From Schizochytrium sp. TIO01 (lineage: Eukaryota > Sar > Bigyra > Thraustochytrida > Thraustochytriidae), in contig CM015708.1 in NCBI GenBank assembly GCA_004764695.1, positions 186,001 through 250,000 of the forward strand: 64,000 nt of DNA, given 5' to 3'. Shown in pieces: positions 8,403-17,440 of the stretch (position 1 is its first letter; each line of letters starts with the position of its first letter). Made by a program: the position numbers and the translations under genes. The notes beneath the pieces were generated by a model. The model was given only the letters and a program-made list of their open reading frames with translations. It did no database searches and had not been told where the DNA came from.

Positions 8403-9698
8403 ATGACATTTGAATGCGAACAACCTCCCACCAAAAAAATAAAAATCGATGGCTCGTTGTTCGAGCATTCTTTTTGCTTATTTGCTGACGAACTCGACGC
8501 AATAACACCGACCCAGATTCAGAGTTCGAGACTAATTCCATTACTCGAAACCACTAGCCAAAACGCAGATGTCGACCAGCTTATCTCGCTGTTTGATACA
8601 GAGTTTGTTCGTTTCGTCCAAAAGATTGCTTTAAATCTTGAACTCCCAGGTGGCCTTTGTGGAAATCTTAAGTGCTATAGCATAGCAGTTGGCAAATGTC
8701 ATATTTGCAAGCCATCCATGGCGTTCACCTTTGGCCACATACATATGCTGCTCCTTTTATTGTTGGTGGAAAACGTGCCGACTTATAAAGATGAACTTAT
8801 AAAGCACGAACAGAAACTCAGCGACATCGCGACGCATATCAGCTCTGGGGCATATCCATCGATGACAGAAGCTTTTATTCAATTCTTCAGAAGTACAACA
8901 AAGGGTAACTACCCGCATCAAAGTCTTGACGCTTCCGCTGCTGCTGAACAGATCAAGAAACACCATATGAGCTTTATTCATGCATACTGGAAGATTGTGA
9001 CGCCAACTATTTTCAAGAAAACCAAAGGTGATCACCTAAAAAGAGTTTTCCACCAAGACTTTAACCACTCTCTTTGGTACCGCACAAAATATCACCTCGA
9101 GTCTCCGATATGTGCTTCAGATATCCTGAGCTGCATGAGCGCTGATTTAAACAAACTTCAGTGCATATATAACAGCGTATCTAGGCCTTTACTTGCTCAA
9201 ACGTCTAGAGAAAGTTGCGAAATTCAGAAACGTGCTTTCAGACACCCAAGGATGCTTCTGGGTTTTATAGCAAATGAACCTCTAGGCGAGCTCGACCATG
9301 ACTTTCTGATAGCATGTCAAGCCACAGGTGAATTTCTTGCATATCTTTTTGAGTGCGGCCACTTGAAATGCTCAAAAGCAGAGACCAAACACCCTAGCGA
9401 ACAGAACTATATGGCGAATACATATCGCCTAACCAATGTTATTCTCAACGAAACAATGTGGAATTATCAACACAATCACGATCTGCCGCTTTCGTTGATC
9501 ACATCAATCAAAGAAAAACTACATACTGGGTTTGGCATATCAAAAAAAATCGATCTAGCCAAAGCATACCATACCAGCTTGAAAAAAGATTTGATAACAT
9601 TAGCAAAAGCACAAGCGTCTGCAGGTCTTATGAACTCTCTCGACAACAAAAAGTTCTTGCGCTTCCTTGCGTTCTGGAACAAACAATTTTCGCAATAA
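8403..9698 (+). CDS. Unknown 431-residue protein
   Basis: I do not recognise this protein. It begins with a basic patch (PPTKKIKID) that resembles a nuclear localisation signal. The rest looks like a folded, largely helical protein with scattered Cys and His residues, among them CGNLKCYSIAVGKCHIC near residues 80-97, which could bind a metal ion. There is no signal peptide; one hydrophobic stretch (IHMLLLLLLVENV) is too short and isolated to call a membrane anchor. It is followed by a short A-rich intergenic region and the convergent exonuclease gene. A nuclear or virion-internal role is possible but not supported by a motif. Confidence 0.75.
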   Translation: MTFECEQPPTKKIKIDGSLFEHSFCLFADELDAITPTQIQSSRLIPLLETTSQNADVDQLISLFDTEFVRFVQKIALNLELPGGLCGNLKCYSIAVGKCHICKPSMAFTFGHIHMLLLLLLVENVPTYKDELIKHEQKLSDIATHISSGAYPSMTEAFIQFFRSTTKGNYPHQSLDASAAAEQIKKHHMSFIHAYWKIVTPTIFKKTKGDHLKRVFHQDFNHSLWYRTKYHLESPICASDILSCMSADLNKLQCIYNSVSRPLLAQTSRESCEIQKRAFRHPRMLLGFIANEPLGELDHDFLIACQATGEFLAYLFECGHLKCSKAETKHPSEQNYMANTYRLTNVILNETMWNYQHNHDLPLSLITSIKEKLHTGFGISKKIDLAKAYHTSLKKDLITLAKAQASAGLMNSLDNKKFLRFLAFWNKQFSQ

Positions 9699-9733
9699 TT
9701 AAAAAAATATAAAAATGTATAGTAACTATTAAC

Positions 9734-10714
9734 TCAAACATTATGCATGCCACGGACGTACGATGCCCAGTGTATTTGCAAACTTTTGGCTTGACCATCT
9801 ACATTTCTGTCCACATAAGCCTGCCAGTAGCGCTTCATGATAAAATACTCTGCTTCGGTGTCACAACCCTCCAAACGTTCGTCTTCGGGAGGCACAAGCC
9901 ATCCTAGATGCCACACATTCCACAAGGGCACCCGAAAGACTTGGCCGAGAATAAATTTGCGCTGCATACTACAATAGATATTTATTTCTTTCAGCAAAAA
10001 CGTATTCAGTTTACGCGGCCGTTTAGCAAATAGTCTTCTTAGCTCATCGACTGTGCCACAACCTGTAGCTTCAAAAATCTTTCGCTGTCTCTGAAACCCT
10101 ATGTAGCGAATGTCCTGCAGAGCATAAAGCTTTTCTGTCACTTCTGAGCGAGGATACAACTTAATAGCTTTAAAGCCAATTGCTTTATCAAAAACACGCG
10201 CCAATGCCTCAACATCTGAATCTGCGCGATGGGCGTCATTGAAACCAGTGCCAAAAAAGTATCGATGCACGTAGTCTAGGTTATATTTGCCTATTAATGG
10301 TCTAAAACGACGCAAATATGTAAGACTGTCCCAGAACTGTAGCCCGTCTGGGATCAACTCAAACACATCGGTACGAATGCATTCTTTTTTAAGTATAATC
10401 TCATCAAAGAAGTAAGCATTATGAGCTACCAGAATGGTTGTGTTATTTATTTCAAACTCAGACAGTAGTGTTTCGAATACTACTGACCACGTGGGCGCGC
10501 TTTGTACATCATTATCTGTAATACCGTGCAGCTTGGTGCTTTGAGGTGGAATGTACATTTCAGGGTTTACAAACGATGTGTAAGACTTCGCACTCTGCGC
10601 ACATCTGGCCGAAACTTGAATAATACGATGATACTTTGAGAAAATACTTAAAGATGAAAACCCAGTCGTTTCAAGATCGAAAAAAATAACCTTATCAAAT
10701 GCCAGCGATTGCAT
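9734..10714 (-). CDS. DEDDh 3'-5' exonuclease (DnaQ-like)
   Basis: A 326-residue protein whose first ~180 residues form a DnaQ-type exonuclease domain. Exo I is FFDLETTGF with Asp13 and Glu15. Exo II is VAHNAYFFD with Asp104. Exo III is HRADSD with His162 and Asp167. The complete DEDDh set predicts metal-dependent hydrolysis of DNA or RNA 3' ends. Such domains serve as proofreading subunits, repair nucleases or RNA-trimming enzymes. The C-terminal ~145 residues have no obvious relative; a segment near 210-230 (RYIGFQRQRKIFEATG) resembles a small helix-hairpin-type region. It lies in a cluster of nucleic-acid genes beside the recombinase, which fits replication or repair. Confidence 0.88.
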   Translation of the reverse strand: MQSLAFDKVIFFDLETTGFSSLSIFSKYHRIIQVSARCAQSAKSYTSFVNPEMYIPPQSTKLHGITDNDVQSAPTWSVVFETLLSEFEINNTTILVAHNAYFFDEIILKKECIRTDVFELIPDGLQFWDSLTYLRRFRPLIGKYNLDYVHRYFFGTGFNDAHRADSDVEALARVFDKAIGFKAIKLYPRSEVTEKLYALQDIRYIGFQRQRKIFEATGCGTVDELRRLFAKRPRKLNTFLLKEINIYCSMQRKFILGQVFRVPLWNVWHLGWLVPPEDERLEGCDTEAEYFIMKRYWQAYVDRNVDGQAKSLQIHWASYVRGMHNV

Positions 10715-10850
10715 GGTCTATACTCTACCACTTTGTGTTTTTTTTCTATATGTATACTTAATGTATACTCGTTAGAAAATCTATATTTTTTTCTCCGAGC
10801 TGGCAATCTCTTTAATAAACGTTTTGATCGTTTGTGTCACAGTGATTCAA

Positions 10851-11966
10851 ATGATGATATATATGTTAGCGCTTTGTTTACTTTTACTTGTTCAAAAATC
10901 CTCAGCATTCCAAATCCGCAACAATGCCCCATCATATGCTATCCTATCAAACGACGTTGCGTCATGCACCTTTAGCAATCACTCGCAGGGCCTTCTCTGT
11001 AGTTTTCGAAGACAAAACAGCAGCCTAGTTCAGTACACATCGGTGAAAAATGTAAGTATGAGCAGGTACCATTATTGTGTAACTTTCGAAGATGATCTAA
11101 ATACAATGTCATGTGGTGGCTACATTTTCTCTATTCTGGGAGCTCCAAAAGACTCCGAATATCTTAATCCCCTCACGCCCCATGAACTCCAGATAGGGTT
11201 TCATGTAGAGAGCAGAGAAGTAATTACAGTTCAAGAGCAATTCCAAGGCTACAACCTACTAATTGATAGTCTTGAGCTCAACGTGATCACTAGTTTTGAG
11301 GACCACAGTATTGAGAAGGTCTGGTGTGAAGAACCTCTCACGACTTGTATACAATTTGCGGAGGCTTCGCACAAAACGACTTGCTTCGGGGGGTTTGTGC
11401 ATACTTTCCATAACAATTCGCAATCATTTGCGATTGGTCTTATTGTTTCTTTTTTGATTGCAATTATTGTGCTAGTTATTGCTATTTTAATGCAACCAGA
11501 TACACAAGGTTTTATGGTACTACTTGTAGTTCCGTCGTTAAGTCTTTTAGGGTCTTACACCTTCACGTTCCGAATTAAATCTTGGATTGTCAAATCTATG
11601 CCACATCTAATTGGAACTTTGATAGGGATTCTGCTTGCTAATATGCTGTTTTGGGGTCTTTTTTGTTTGATAAACACCAAGCTAAAAAAACAACCGATCT
11701 CACCAACAAATCCCGTAGACAATCAAGACGAAATTGAAACAATATTTCCCGGCAGCTATATAGATTCTGACGATGAAAATGACACACAGTTCAATGTTCG
11801 TCGACACTCTTTTCGCGACGAGCACGCCAAATCAACTGAAGCGCTACACACTCTGAGCATATCCTCAAATTCTCAAGATATTGATAAGAACATCAATGTC
11901 CTTCATTCAGAAACAAATATCCAGCTTCCTACTTCATCTACATTCGAATCAAAGTCAAAGCCATAA
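10851..11966 (+). CDS. Membrane protein with Cys-paired RCC1-like hairpins
   Basis: A 371-residue protein starting at the first ATG (10851), which gives a good signal peptide (MMIYMLALCLLLLVQKSSA). The ectodomain has two motifs with paired cysteines, YCVTFEDDLNTMSCGGY and TCIQFAEASHKTTCFGGF, reminiscent of disulfide-linked RCC1-type beta hairpins. Three hydrophobic helices follow (about residues 195-215, 222-240 and 255-280), then an Asp/Ser/Thr-rich cytoplasmic tail of ~85 residues. The gene at 34024 has the same architecture with similarly paired cysteines, so the two look paralogous. A surface or envelope glycoprotein is the simplest interpretation; several NxS/T sites are present. The function is unknown. 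Confidence 0.75.
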   Translation: MMIYMLALCLLLLVQKSSAFQIRNNAPSYAILSNDVASCTFSNHSQGLLCSFRRQNSSLVQYTSVKNVSMSRYHYCVTFEDDLNTMSCGGYIFSILGAPKDSEYLNPLTPHELQIGFHVESREVITVQEQFQGYNLLIDSLELNVITSFEDHSIEKVWCEEPLTTCIQFAEASHKTTCFGGFVHTFHNNSQSFAIGLIVSFLIAIIVLVIAILMQPDTQGFMVLLVVPSLSLLGSYTFTFRIKSWIVKSMPHLIGTLIGILLANMLFWGLFCLINTKLKKQPISPTNPVDNQDEIETIFPGSYIDSDDENDTQFNVRRHSFRDEHAKSTEALHTLSISSNSQDIDKNINVLHSETNIQLPTSSTFESKSKP

Positions 11967-11980
11967 AAATAATTTGGGTT

Positions 11981-14900
11981 TTATAAGTCCATAACTGAAT
12001 CTATTTGGGTGCCAGAGTCAGGTGTAGTATCAAAATTCGCACGTTCATCGTCTCTTATATCTTCCACAATGTTTGACCATTCTTCTTTGGACATGTTTTG
12101 AGCTTCGCTAGAGAAACGAATTTGATTTCTTCTCAGAACGACTGCTGCAGTCTTCACTTCTTTGCAAAGATTTACTAGATATATAATGTTTACGTATGCA
12201 TCGTATCTGCGTACAAGCTTACGATGAATATTTCGATAAAGTTGATTAGAAGATCGCTTTGCTCGGGTTGCGCGGCTTTTTGTGAAGATCCGTTTCTGTC
12301 GATCTGATTGACACCAGAATTTCATTGACTTGATTCCGTCTATTAGAGGATGCTCCCAATTTCTTATCACTTCATTCAGACCCTCTTCAATATCCTGAGA
12401 TCTTTTTATCCTCAGCTTTTCATTAATTTTTTCGAGTAATTTATCTTCTTCACCAGCTAAAAGACATGGCGCTTTTCCTAAAATATACTCAGCCCATCCA
12501 GTTTGGTTCGTAGGAGAGATCTTTGTGCGTGTATTTGACTCAATACTAGAGTCACTAGCATCTGAATCTTCTTCACTATCTATGTCATCGTGCACGAGAG
12601 TATCGTTCTGTAGATCAGAGGCTTCCGTAACTTCACCAGACAAAAGAGAGTATCTAGCATGTGCCGAACGCCCTGAACTTATGGAGTTGAATAATCTATC
12701 ACCAGACATCATTTCATCTTGATTGCTTTCGCTGGTCGGCATCACCTCTACTATACGACGTTCGGAAACAACAACAAGTCTTTCAGGATAGACAATTGTC
12801 CTCAGCCGATAATCGTATTCTAGTGGAATCACTTTTCCATAAGCAATGTTTGATGCATAATCTGCTTCAAAGCGAGGCATTTTCTGGCGCGGCAGCCGCA
12901 ATAAAAACGAGCATTGAGTCTGCACAAACTGTCCACTGTCCCTACCACTCAAACAAAGGTAAGCAGCATAGATTCGACAAAGTTTGGGGCCTAACAAATC
13001 TATCACATTTGCAGGATACTCTTTATGCACAATTTGCTCAAGCTCAGCAGGATAGTTATGCACTAAATACTCAGCAGCAGGGTCTCCTCCATGCTGCAGT
13101 GATAACCGATTAGATGCGATCCGCCCAATGTATTGATGCATTTGAGGACTCAACCCGCAATAACTCTGAGAAGCAGTCTTACTATTTTGAGTTGCTTTAA
13201 CATGGCCCGTGCGATAATAAACTGGATCAATACAGTTTCCAAACGCGGCGCGTCCTTGCATGCATATCTGAAACATTTTGCGAAAAGAGTAGATTGTAAT
13301 CATGTCTCCCTCAACACCACGCCACGAAGTCCCCAAATCTTTGTCGACCTGCTGCCACATCTGCTTCAGTGTTGCATTATGCCGATTTTTCTCATACAAA
13401 GACACGAGCTCATTTTGCCACGAGGCATACAGTATACTAAGAAGATCAGAATCTGTATCAAGATCAATTTGTGGGTCGATGAAACGCAACGCCAGCGCAA
13501 CCGCAGTCAACGGACAGCGGGCACGATTTAAGATATCAGGATACAAGCGAGCAAACTCACCTGTCATTGTTTGTGTGAACCGACCTTTGAAGTAGTTCAT
13601 ATAAACCATCATGTAAACGTCACGATCGTCGCCAAGTTCATCTTCTGGCATATAAGCTGTTACATTCTTGCGAAATGAAGTAAAGCGCAAGTCCGAGACA
13701 CGACAACCAATCGTGCCAAGCAAAACAACCATTACATGATAAAAAGCTCTTTGTCTACTCTTGTCAATAGACCCTGCATAGAACTTGTTTCCATCATCGT
13801 AGAGGTACTCACACAATGGTGTGAAGTGCCTATTGTAGTCCATTGGTGCTGCCATGTTTTTTCCCACTTTCTCTTCTGGTGTTTTAGACTTAGTCTTTGG
13901 TGGCTTCGAGATGGTCGCACTTTTGCAATTTGGAGGCACGTTCTCTGGATCAGACGTGTCTGGTTGCTTCTTAGAGTACGAGAGAGTTCTACCTTGGCTC
14001 TCAATTCGCTTTGTCGGTTCCTTTAAAGCGGTCTTCAGGTTGCGCGAACTAGGACTCAGAACATTGTCCCAGGTCACCACCATAAATCCAGGATTGGCAA
14101 AATGTGAGGAGCAGTTGTTTTCAAGAAATTTTTTTACACCGTTCCGTAAACCATTCACCAGCTTGCTAACTGTCTTGACACCAGAGTCCTTGACCCAAGC
14201 AATGCACATAGTATCTATGGCGCAACTACAATTCAGCGAGCTTGATGATGATTTCAACCAGAACTCATCATGAAGCAAAATAACAAATGCTACAAGATTG
14301 TACTCAAGCAAAACAAACTTCGTGTTCGCCTGTTTGCCGTTTTCTTTTCTCCATGTTGAAAGAGTTTTAATATCAATGCTGGAAACACTCAGTTTGAAGA
14401 CATTGAGCTCATCGCTATTGAGTTTTTCAACCCAGCCCCAAAAATTGTTGAGCGCTGATGTCAGGTTCTTACACATGCTTGATTTGCGATCTTCCGTATT
14501 TAAAAAGTTAGTAGCTTCCTCAATCAGTAGTCGTTTGTCACTGTATTCAGGCATAGGCACAGGAACCACAATCTCTGGCCCGTAAAGCGCTTTAGGTGTA
14601 GGTCCACCACCCATCGCACCTACCGCTGTCAACTCGTCTTCGTCAGACTCGTCTTCGTCAGACTCGTCTTCGTCAGACTCGTCTTCGTCAGACTCGTCTT
14701 CGTCAGACTCGTCTTCGTCAGACTCGTCTTCGTCAGACTCGTCTTCGCTGTCATCAGAGCTGGCGTTGTTGTCTTGACCAGGCTCGTCTTCACTGTCTTG
14801 ACCAGACCCGTCTTCGCTTTTCGCAGAGGCGTCGAAAGTACTGCTATCTACGCAGTTGGTTCCTTGATCAGATTGTGTTGTCTTCATCTTAGCTCCTGTG

Positions 14901-15142
14901 TGCAACTCTTCCGGCGCGTTGGTTAAGTGACTTGAGCTGATTAACTGCTTGCCTCCCCACTTGGTGAAGCGAAAGATGTTATCCGCCACCCTCCAGTGCG
15001 TATCGGGCGTCCTTGCCAAACCTTGTACGCGCGAAGTTGGCTCAGTTCTCGGGTTGCCTATTTGCTTTGAAATTCCTTTCTTTCTATCTATCTTTTTAGT
15101 TTTTAGTTTTATTTCTATCTCTTTCATTGTAAAACCGCCCAT
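11981..15142 (-). CDS. Crypton-like tyrosine recombinase
   Basis: A 1053-residue protein with the catalytic set of tyrosine recombinases: Arg481 in GCRVSDLR, Tyr618 (in the usual His position) and Arg621 in IYSFRKMF, His647 in RTGHVKA, and the probable nucleophile Tyr661 in SQSYCG. An acidic repeat (DEDES units, about residues 130-165) precedes the recombinase core. The C-terminal ~170 residues contain a basic helical region (FWCQSDRQKRIFTKSRA) that may be a DNA-binding domain like the GCR1_C module of Cryptons. The enzyme would cut and rejoin DNA through a 3'-phosphotyrosine link, for integration, excision or resolution. The ATG at 15142 lies in the loop of an 11-bp inverted repeat; a later ATG at 14887 is a possible alternative start. 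Confidence 0.82.
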   Translation of the reverse strand: MGGFTMKEIEIKLKTKKIDRKKGISKQIGNPRTEPTSRVQGLARTPDTHWRVADNIFRFTKWGGKQLISSSHLTNAPEELHTGAKMKTTQSDQGTNCVDSSTFDASAKSEDGSGQDSEDEPGQDNNASSDDSEDESDEDESDEDESDEDESDEDESDEDESDEDESDEDELTAVGAMGGGPTPKALYGPEIVVPVPMPEYSDKRLLIEEATNFLNTEDRKSSMCKNLTSALNNFWGWVEKLNSDELNVFKLSVSSIDIKTLSTWRKENGKQANTKFVLLEYNLVAFVILLHDEFWLKSSSSSLNCSCAIDTMCIAWVKDSGVKTVSKLVNGLRNGVKKFLENNCSSHFANPGFMVVTWDNVLSPSSRNLKTALKEPTKRIESQGRTLSYSKKQPDTSDPENVPPNCKSATISKPPKTKSKTPEEKVGKNMAAPMDYNRHFTPLCEYLYDDGNKFYAGSIDKSRQRAFYHVMVVLLGTIGCRVSDLRFTSFRKNVTAYMPEDELGDDRDVYMMVYMNYFKGRFTQTMTGEFARLYPDILNRARCPLTAVALALRFIDPQIDLDTDSDLLSILYASWQNELVSLYEKNRHNATLKQMWQQVDKDLGTSWRGVEGDMITIYSFRKMFQICMQGRAAFGNCIDPVYYRTGHVKATQNSKTASQSYCGLSPQMHQYIGRIASNRLSLQHGGDPAAEYLVHNYPAELEQIVHKEYPANVIDLLGPKLCRIYAAYLCLSGRDSGQFVQTQCSFLLRLPRQKMPRFEADYASNIAYGKVIPLEYDYRLRTIVYPERLVVVSERRIVEVMPTSESNQDEMMSGDRLFNSISSGRSAHARYSLLSGEVTEASDLQNDTLVHDDIDSEEDSDASDSSIESNTRTKISPTNQTGWAEYILGKAPCLLAGEEDKLLEKINEKLRIKRSQDIEEGLNEVIRNWEHPLIDGIKSMKFWCQSDRQKRIFTKSRATRAKRSSNQLYRNIHRKLVRRYDAYVNIIYLVNLCKEVKTAAVVLRRNQIRFSSEAQNMSKEEWSNIVEDIRDDERANFDTTPDSGTQIDSVMDL
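14636..14752. repeat. 15-bp tandem repeat inside the recombinase gene
   Basis: Seven to eight near-identical copies of a 15-bp unit (GTCTTCGTCAGACTC on the + strand) encode Asp-Glu-Asp-Glu-Ser repeats on the minus strand. The unit is a multiple of three, so copy-number change keeps the reading frame. The near-identity at DNA level suggests recent slippage or unequal crossing-over. Confidence 0.9.
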
Positions 15143-15160
15143 TCTGTGTCGGTTTTACAA
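15127..15160. promoter_or_regulatory. 11-bp inverted repeat around the recombinase start codon
   Basis: TTGTAAAACCG (15127-15137) is repeated in inverse orientation as CGGTTTTACAA (15150-15160) around a 12-bp spacer. The spacer contains the start codon of the recombinase gene. It could be an RNA hairpin that hides the start codon, an autoregulatory operator, or a recombinase core site, since such sites often have 11-13 bp arms around a 6-12 bp spacer. The sequence alone cannot distinguish these. Confidence 0.5.
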
Positions 15161-15318
15161 TTAAATTTTAAAACCATATTATATCCATGTTTGCAGAACC
15201 CATTTGTAAATTTTAAAAATTTTGAAAAAAAAAACGGCGCCACGGTCAACAAACCCAGAATTCAAATTCTAAATCAAACATAGCCAACCAAACACGTAAT
15301 ATCGTCTTGATAACAAGC

Positions 15319-16359
15319 ATGTCAAGCACAGGTTCTTGCACTGATTCGGAGACATCGATTGGTAGTGCGCGCTTAGACCAAACGATGCAGCAACCACATG
15401 AACTTAGTCTTATAGACAAGCATCGCAATAAATACGCAAAGAGTTCGATTAACGAACACACAATGAGCAGCCGCGATGCTTATCGGCTCGTTCAACTGAT
15501 TGACGAGTTCAAAAAAAGTTTAAACCGACCATCCAAACCCAAAAGAATCATTTGGGAAGATCTAGAGAACTATGCGCGCCGCGATCCCCAGGAAGAAAAC
15601 AGTGCAGCATATCTCTTCGACAAATACACTACTGATAGCACCAGAGATCGCAAATCAAAGTATATCAAAATGCAAAGATATGTAAGGAATTTCAACGACA
15701 TGATCAAGAAAAAGGCATTTATCGAGGACACGCACACAAAATCCAGCACTACCTCAAGACCTAAGAAGCCATTTACTAAAGAACAGAGGAAACTTCTCAA
15801 AAATATGATGATTACATATATGAAAACCTTACTCAAGGTAAAAAGCAGTGATGAAAGGAAAAGATTCAAATGGAGAGATGTTCATTCTTTTGCAGAAAAG
15901 CACAAAGATACAAACCCCCAATGGAAGACTTTGTTTCCACCTTATTCCGAAACAAATACAAACAGCTGCGATACTACCAATTGTGATTATAAATACATCA
16001 GGTGTGTTTATAATAACATAAAACTGAACGCGAAAAGAAAACATTTAAAAGAAAACCTAGCATCAAAACAGAAAAAATGCATTAAATACGTTTCTATGAG
16101 GGAGACACCGTTTTCCGAAAACGAAAAGAGTCTATTCGAGGAGGCGATTTATGCTGAAAAATCAAGAATGGAAAATGAGGAAAACGAGATCAAGAATAGA
16201 AAACGGTCTTCGAAAGATTATTCAACTACACATTTCAACTGGAAATATATTGCAGAAAGCATGAATAAACAGACAAATATCTACAGAGACCCCAAAGCAC
16301 TTTGCAAAAAATACACCAACCAGTTCAAAGCTAAAATCAATAACTCGGATAACAATTAA
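15319..16359 (+). CDS. Basic protein with Myb/SANT-like modules
   Basis: A 346-residue, strongly basic protein beginning at the first ATG. It appears to contain three related modules of roughly 75-100 residues. Each pairs a helix-rich opening with a Trp-containing segment and a basic helix: IIWEDLENYARRD near residue 76, FKWRDVHSFAEKH near 184, and FNWKYIAESMNKQ near 309. Two of them begin PFTKEQRKLL or PFSENEKSLF, the usual opening of Myb/SANT or trihelix DNA-binding domains. This suggests a sequence-specific DNA-binding protein. It is divergent from the recombinase gene and is the last gene before the large non-coding repeat region, so it could bind those repeats; that link is speculative. 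An exact family could not be assigned. Confidence 0.65.
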   Translation: MSSTGSCTDSETSIGSARLDQTMQQPHELSLIDKHRNKYAKSSINEHTMSSRDAYRLVQLIDEFKKSLNRPSKPKRIIWEDLENYARRDPQEENSAAYLFDKYTTDSTRDRKSKYIKMQRYVRNFNDMIKKKAFIEDTHTKSSTTSRPKKPFTKEQRKLLKNMMITYMKTLLKVKSSDERKRFKWRDVHSFAEKHKDTNPQWKTLFPPYSETNTNSCDTTNCDYKYIRCVYNNIKLNAKRKHLKENLASKQKKCIKYVSMRETPFSENEKSLFEEAIYAEKSRMENEENEIKNRKRSSKDYSTTHFNWKYIAESMNKQTNIYRDPKALCKKYTNQFKAKINNSDNN

Positions 16360-16479
16360 CTACTCAATTTATAAGTGAACAAATATACACATAGTTCTAT
16401 CTAACCATCTGAAAGCCTAGCTCGCGTCTGCTGTCCATTAGTTGCTATTTGATAACTATCTATCAGGCCTAGCTATTGA

Positions 16480-16965
16480 TTTGTCTGCTTTATTAGCTAC
16501 TCTCTCTCTAGTTCTATTCGCTTTATTATTTTTCAAAAGCTTGGCTATATGCCTGCTTTATTTCTACCCTATATCTCTTCTATTCGCTTTATTATATTTC
16601 AAAAGCTTGGCTATATGCCTGCTGTATTTCTACCCTCTCTCTCTAGTTCTATTCGCTTTATTATATTTCAAAAGCTTGGCTATATGCCTGCTTTATTTCT
16701 ACCCTCTCTCTCTAGTTCTATTCGCTTTAATATATTTCAAAAGCTTGGCTATATGCCTGCTTTATTTCTACCCTCTCTCTCTTCTATTCACTTTATTATA
16801 TTTCAAAAGCCTAGCTATCTGCCTGCTTTAGTTCTACCCTCTATCTCTTCTATTCGCTTTATTATATTTCAAAAGCCTAGCTTTTTGCTTGCCTTATTTC
16901 TACCCTCTCTCTCTTCTATTCGCTTTAATATATTTCAAAAGCCTAGCTTTTGCTTGCTTTAGTTC
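16480..16965. repeat. 66/69-bp tandem repeat array, left arm outer part
   Basis: Seven to eight copies of a 66- or 69-bp unit containing AAAAGCTTGGCTATATGCCT and a CT-rich CCCTCTCTCT stretch; unit boundaries are at 16535, 16601, 16670, 16739, 16805, 16871 and 16937. Because the units are multiples of three, long spurious open frames (16442-16962) appear; they are repeat artefacts. One inverted copy lies at about 18960-19030. Confidence 0.85.
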
Positions 16966-17440
16966 TACCCCTTCCTGTTATTTATCATAAAGCTTAGCTT
17001 TTTGCTTGCTTAGTTTCTACCCCTTTCTGCTATTTATCTTAAAGCTTAGCTTTTCGCTTGCTTAGTTTCTACCCCTTTCTGCTATTTATTGTAAAAGCCT
17101 AGCTTTTGCTTGCTTAGTTCCTACCCCTTTCTTCTAATTATTGTAAAAGCTTAGCTAATCGCTTGCTTAGTTTCTACCCTTTTCTGCTATTTATTGTAAA
17201 AGCCTAGCTTTTGCTTGCTTTAGTACTACCCCTTTCTGCTATTTATCATAAAGCCTAGCATTTTGCTTGCTTAGTTTCTACCCCTTTCTGCTATTTATTG
17301 TAAAAGCCTAGCTTTTTGCTTGCTTAGTTTCTACCCCTTTCTGCTATTTATCTTAAAGCCTAGCTTTTTGCTTGCTTAGTGAGATACCCCTCAACCCAAC
17401 TTAAACAAAAGCTTAGCTTTTTGCTTGCTTAGTCTCTACC
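16966..17440. repeat. ~52-bp tandem repeat array, left arm inner part
   Basis: About eight copies of a 50-53 bp unit containing CTACCCCTTTCTGCTATTTA and an AAAGCTTAGCTTTTTGCTTG palindromic segment. The same unit appears in inverse orientation at 18219-18960. The inner edge is a unique 54-bp block (17371-17424) that matches the inverse of 18219-18271 with one indel. Confidence 0.88.

Noticed and set aside
14636-14752. Possible CRISPR-like array of short repeats
   Set aside because: The 15-bp units are contiguous without unique spacers and lie in frame inside a gene; it is a coding microsatellite.
16442-16962. Two long overlapping open frames with Leu/Ser/Phe-rich repeated translations
   Set aside because: They arise from 66/69-bp tandem repeats whose length is a multiple of three; the same pattern appears in more than one frame, which is typical of repeat artefacts.
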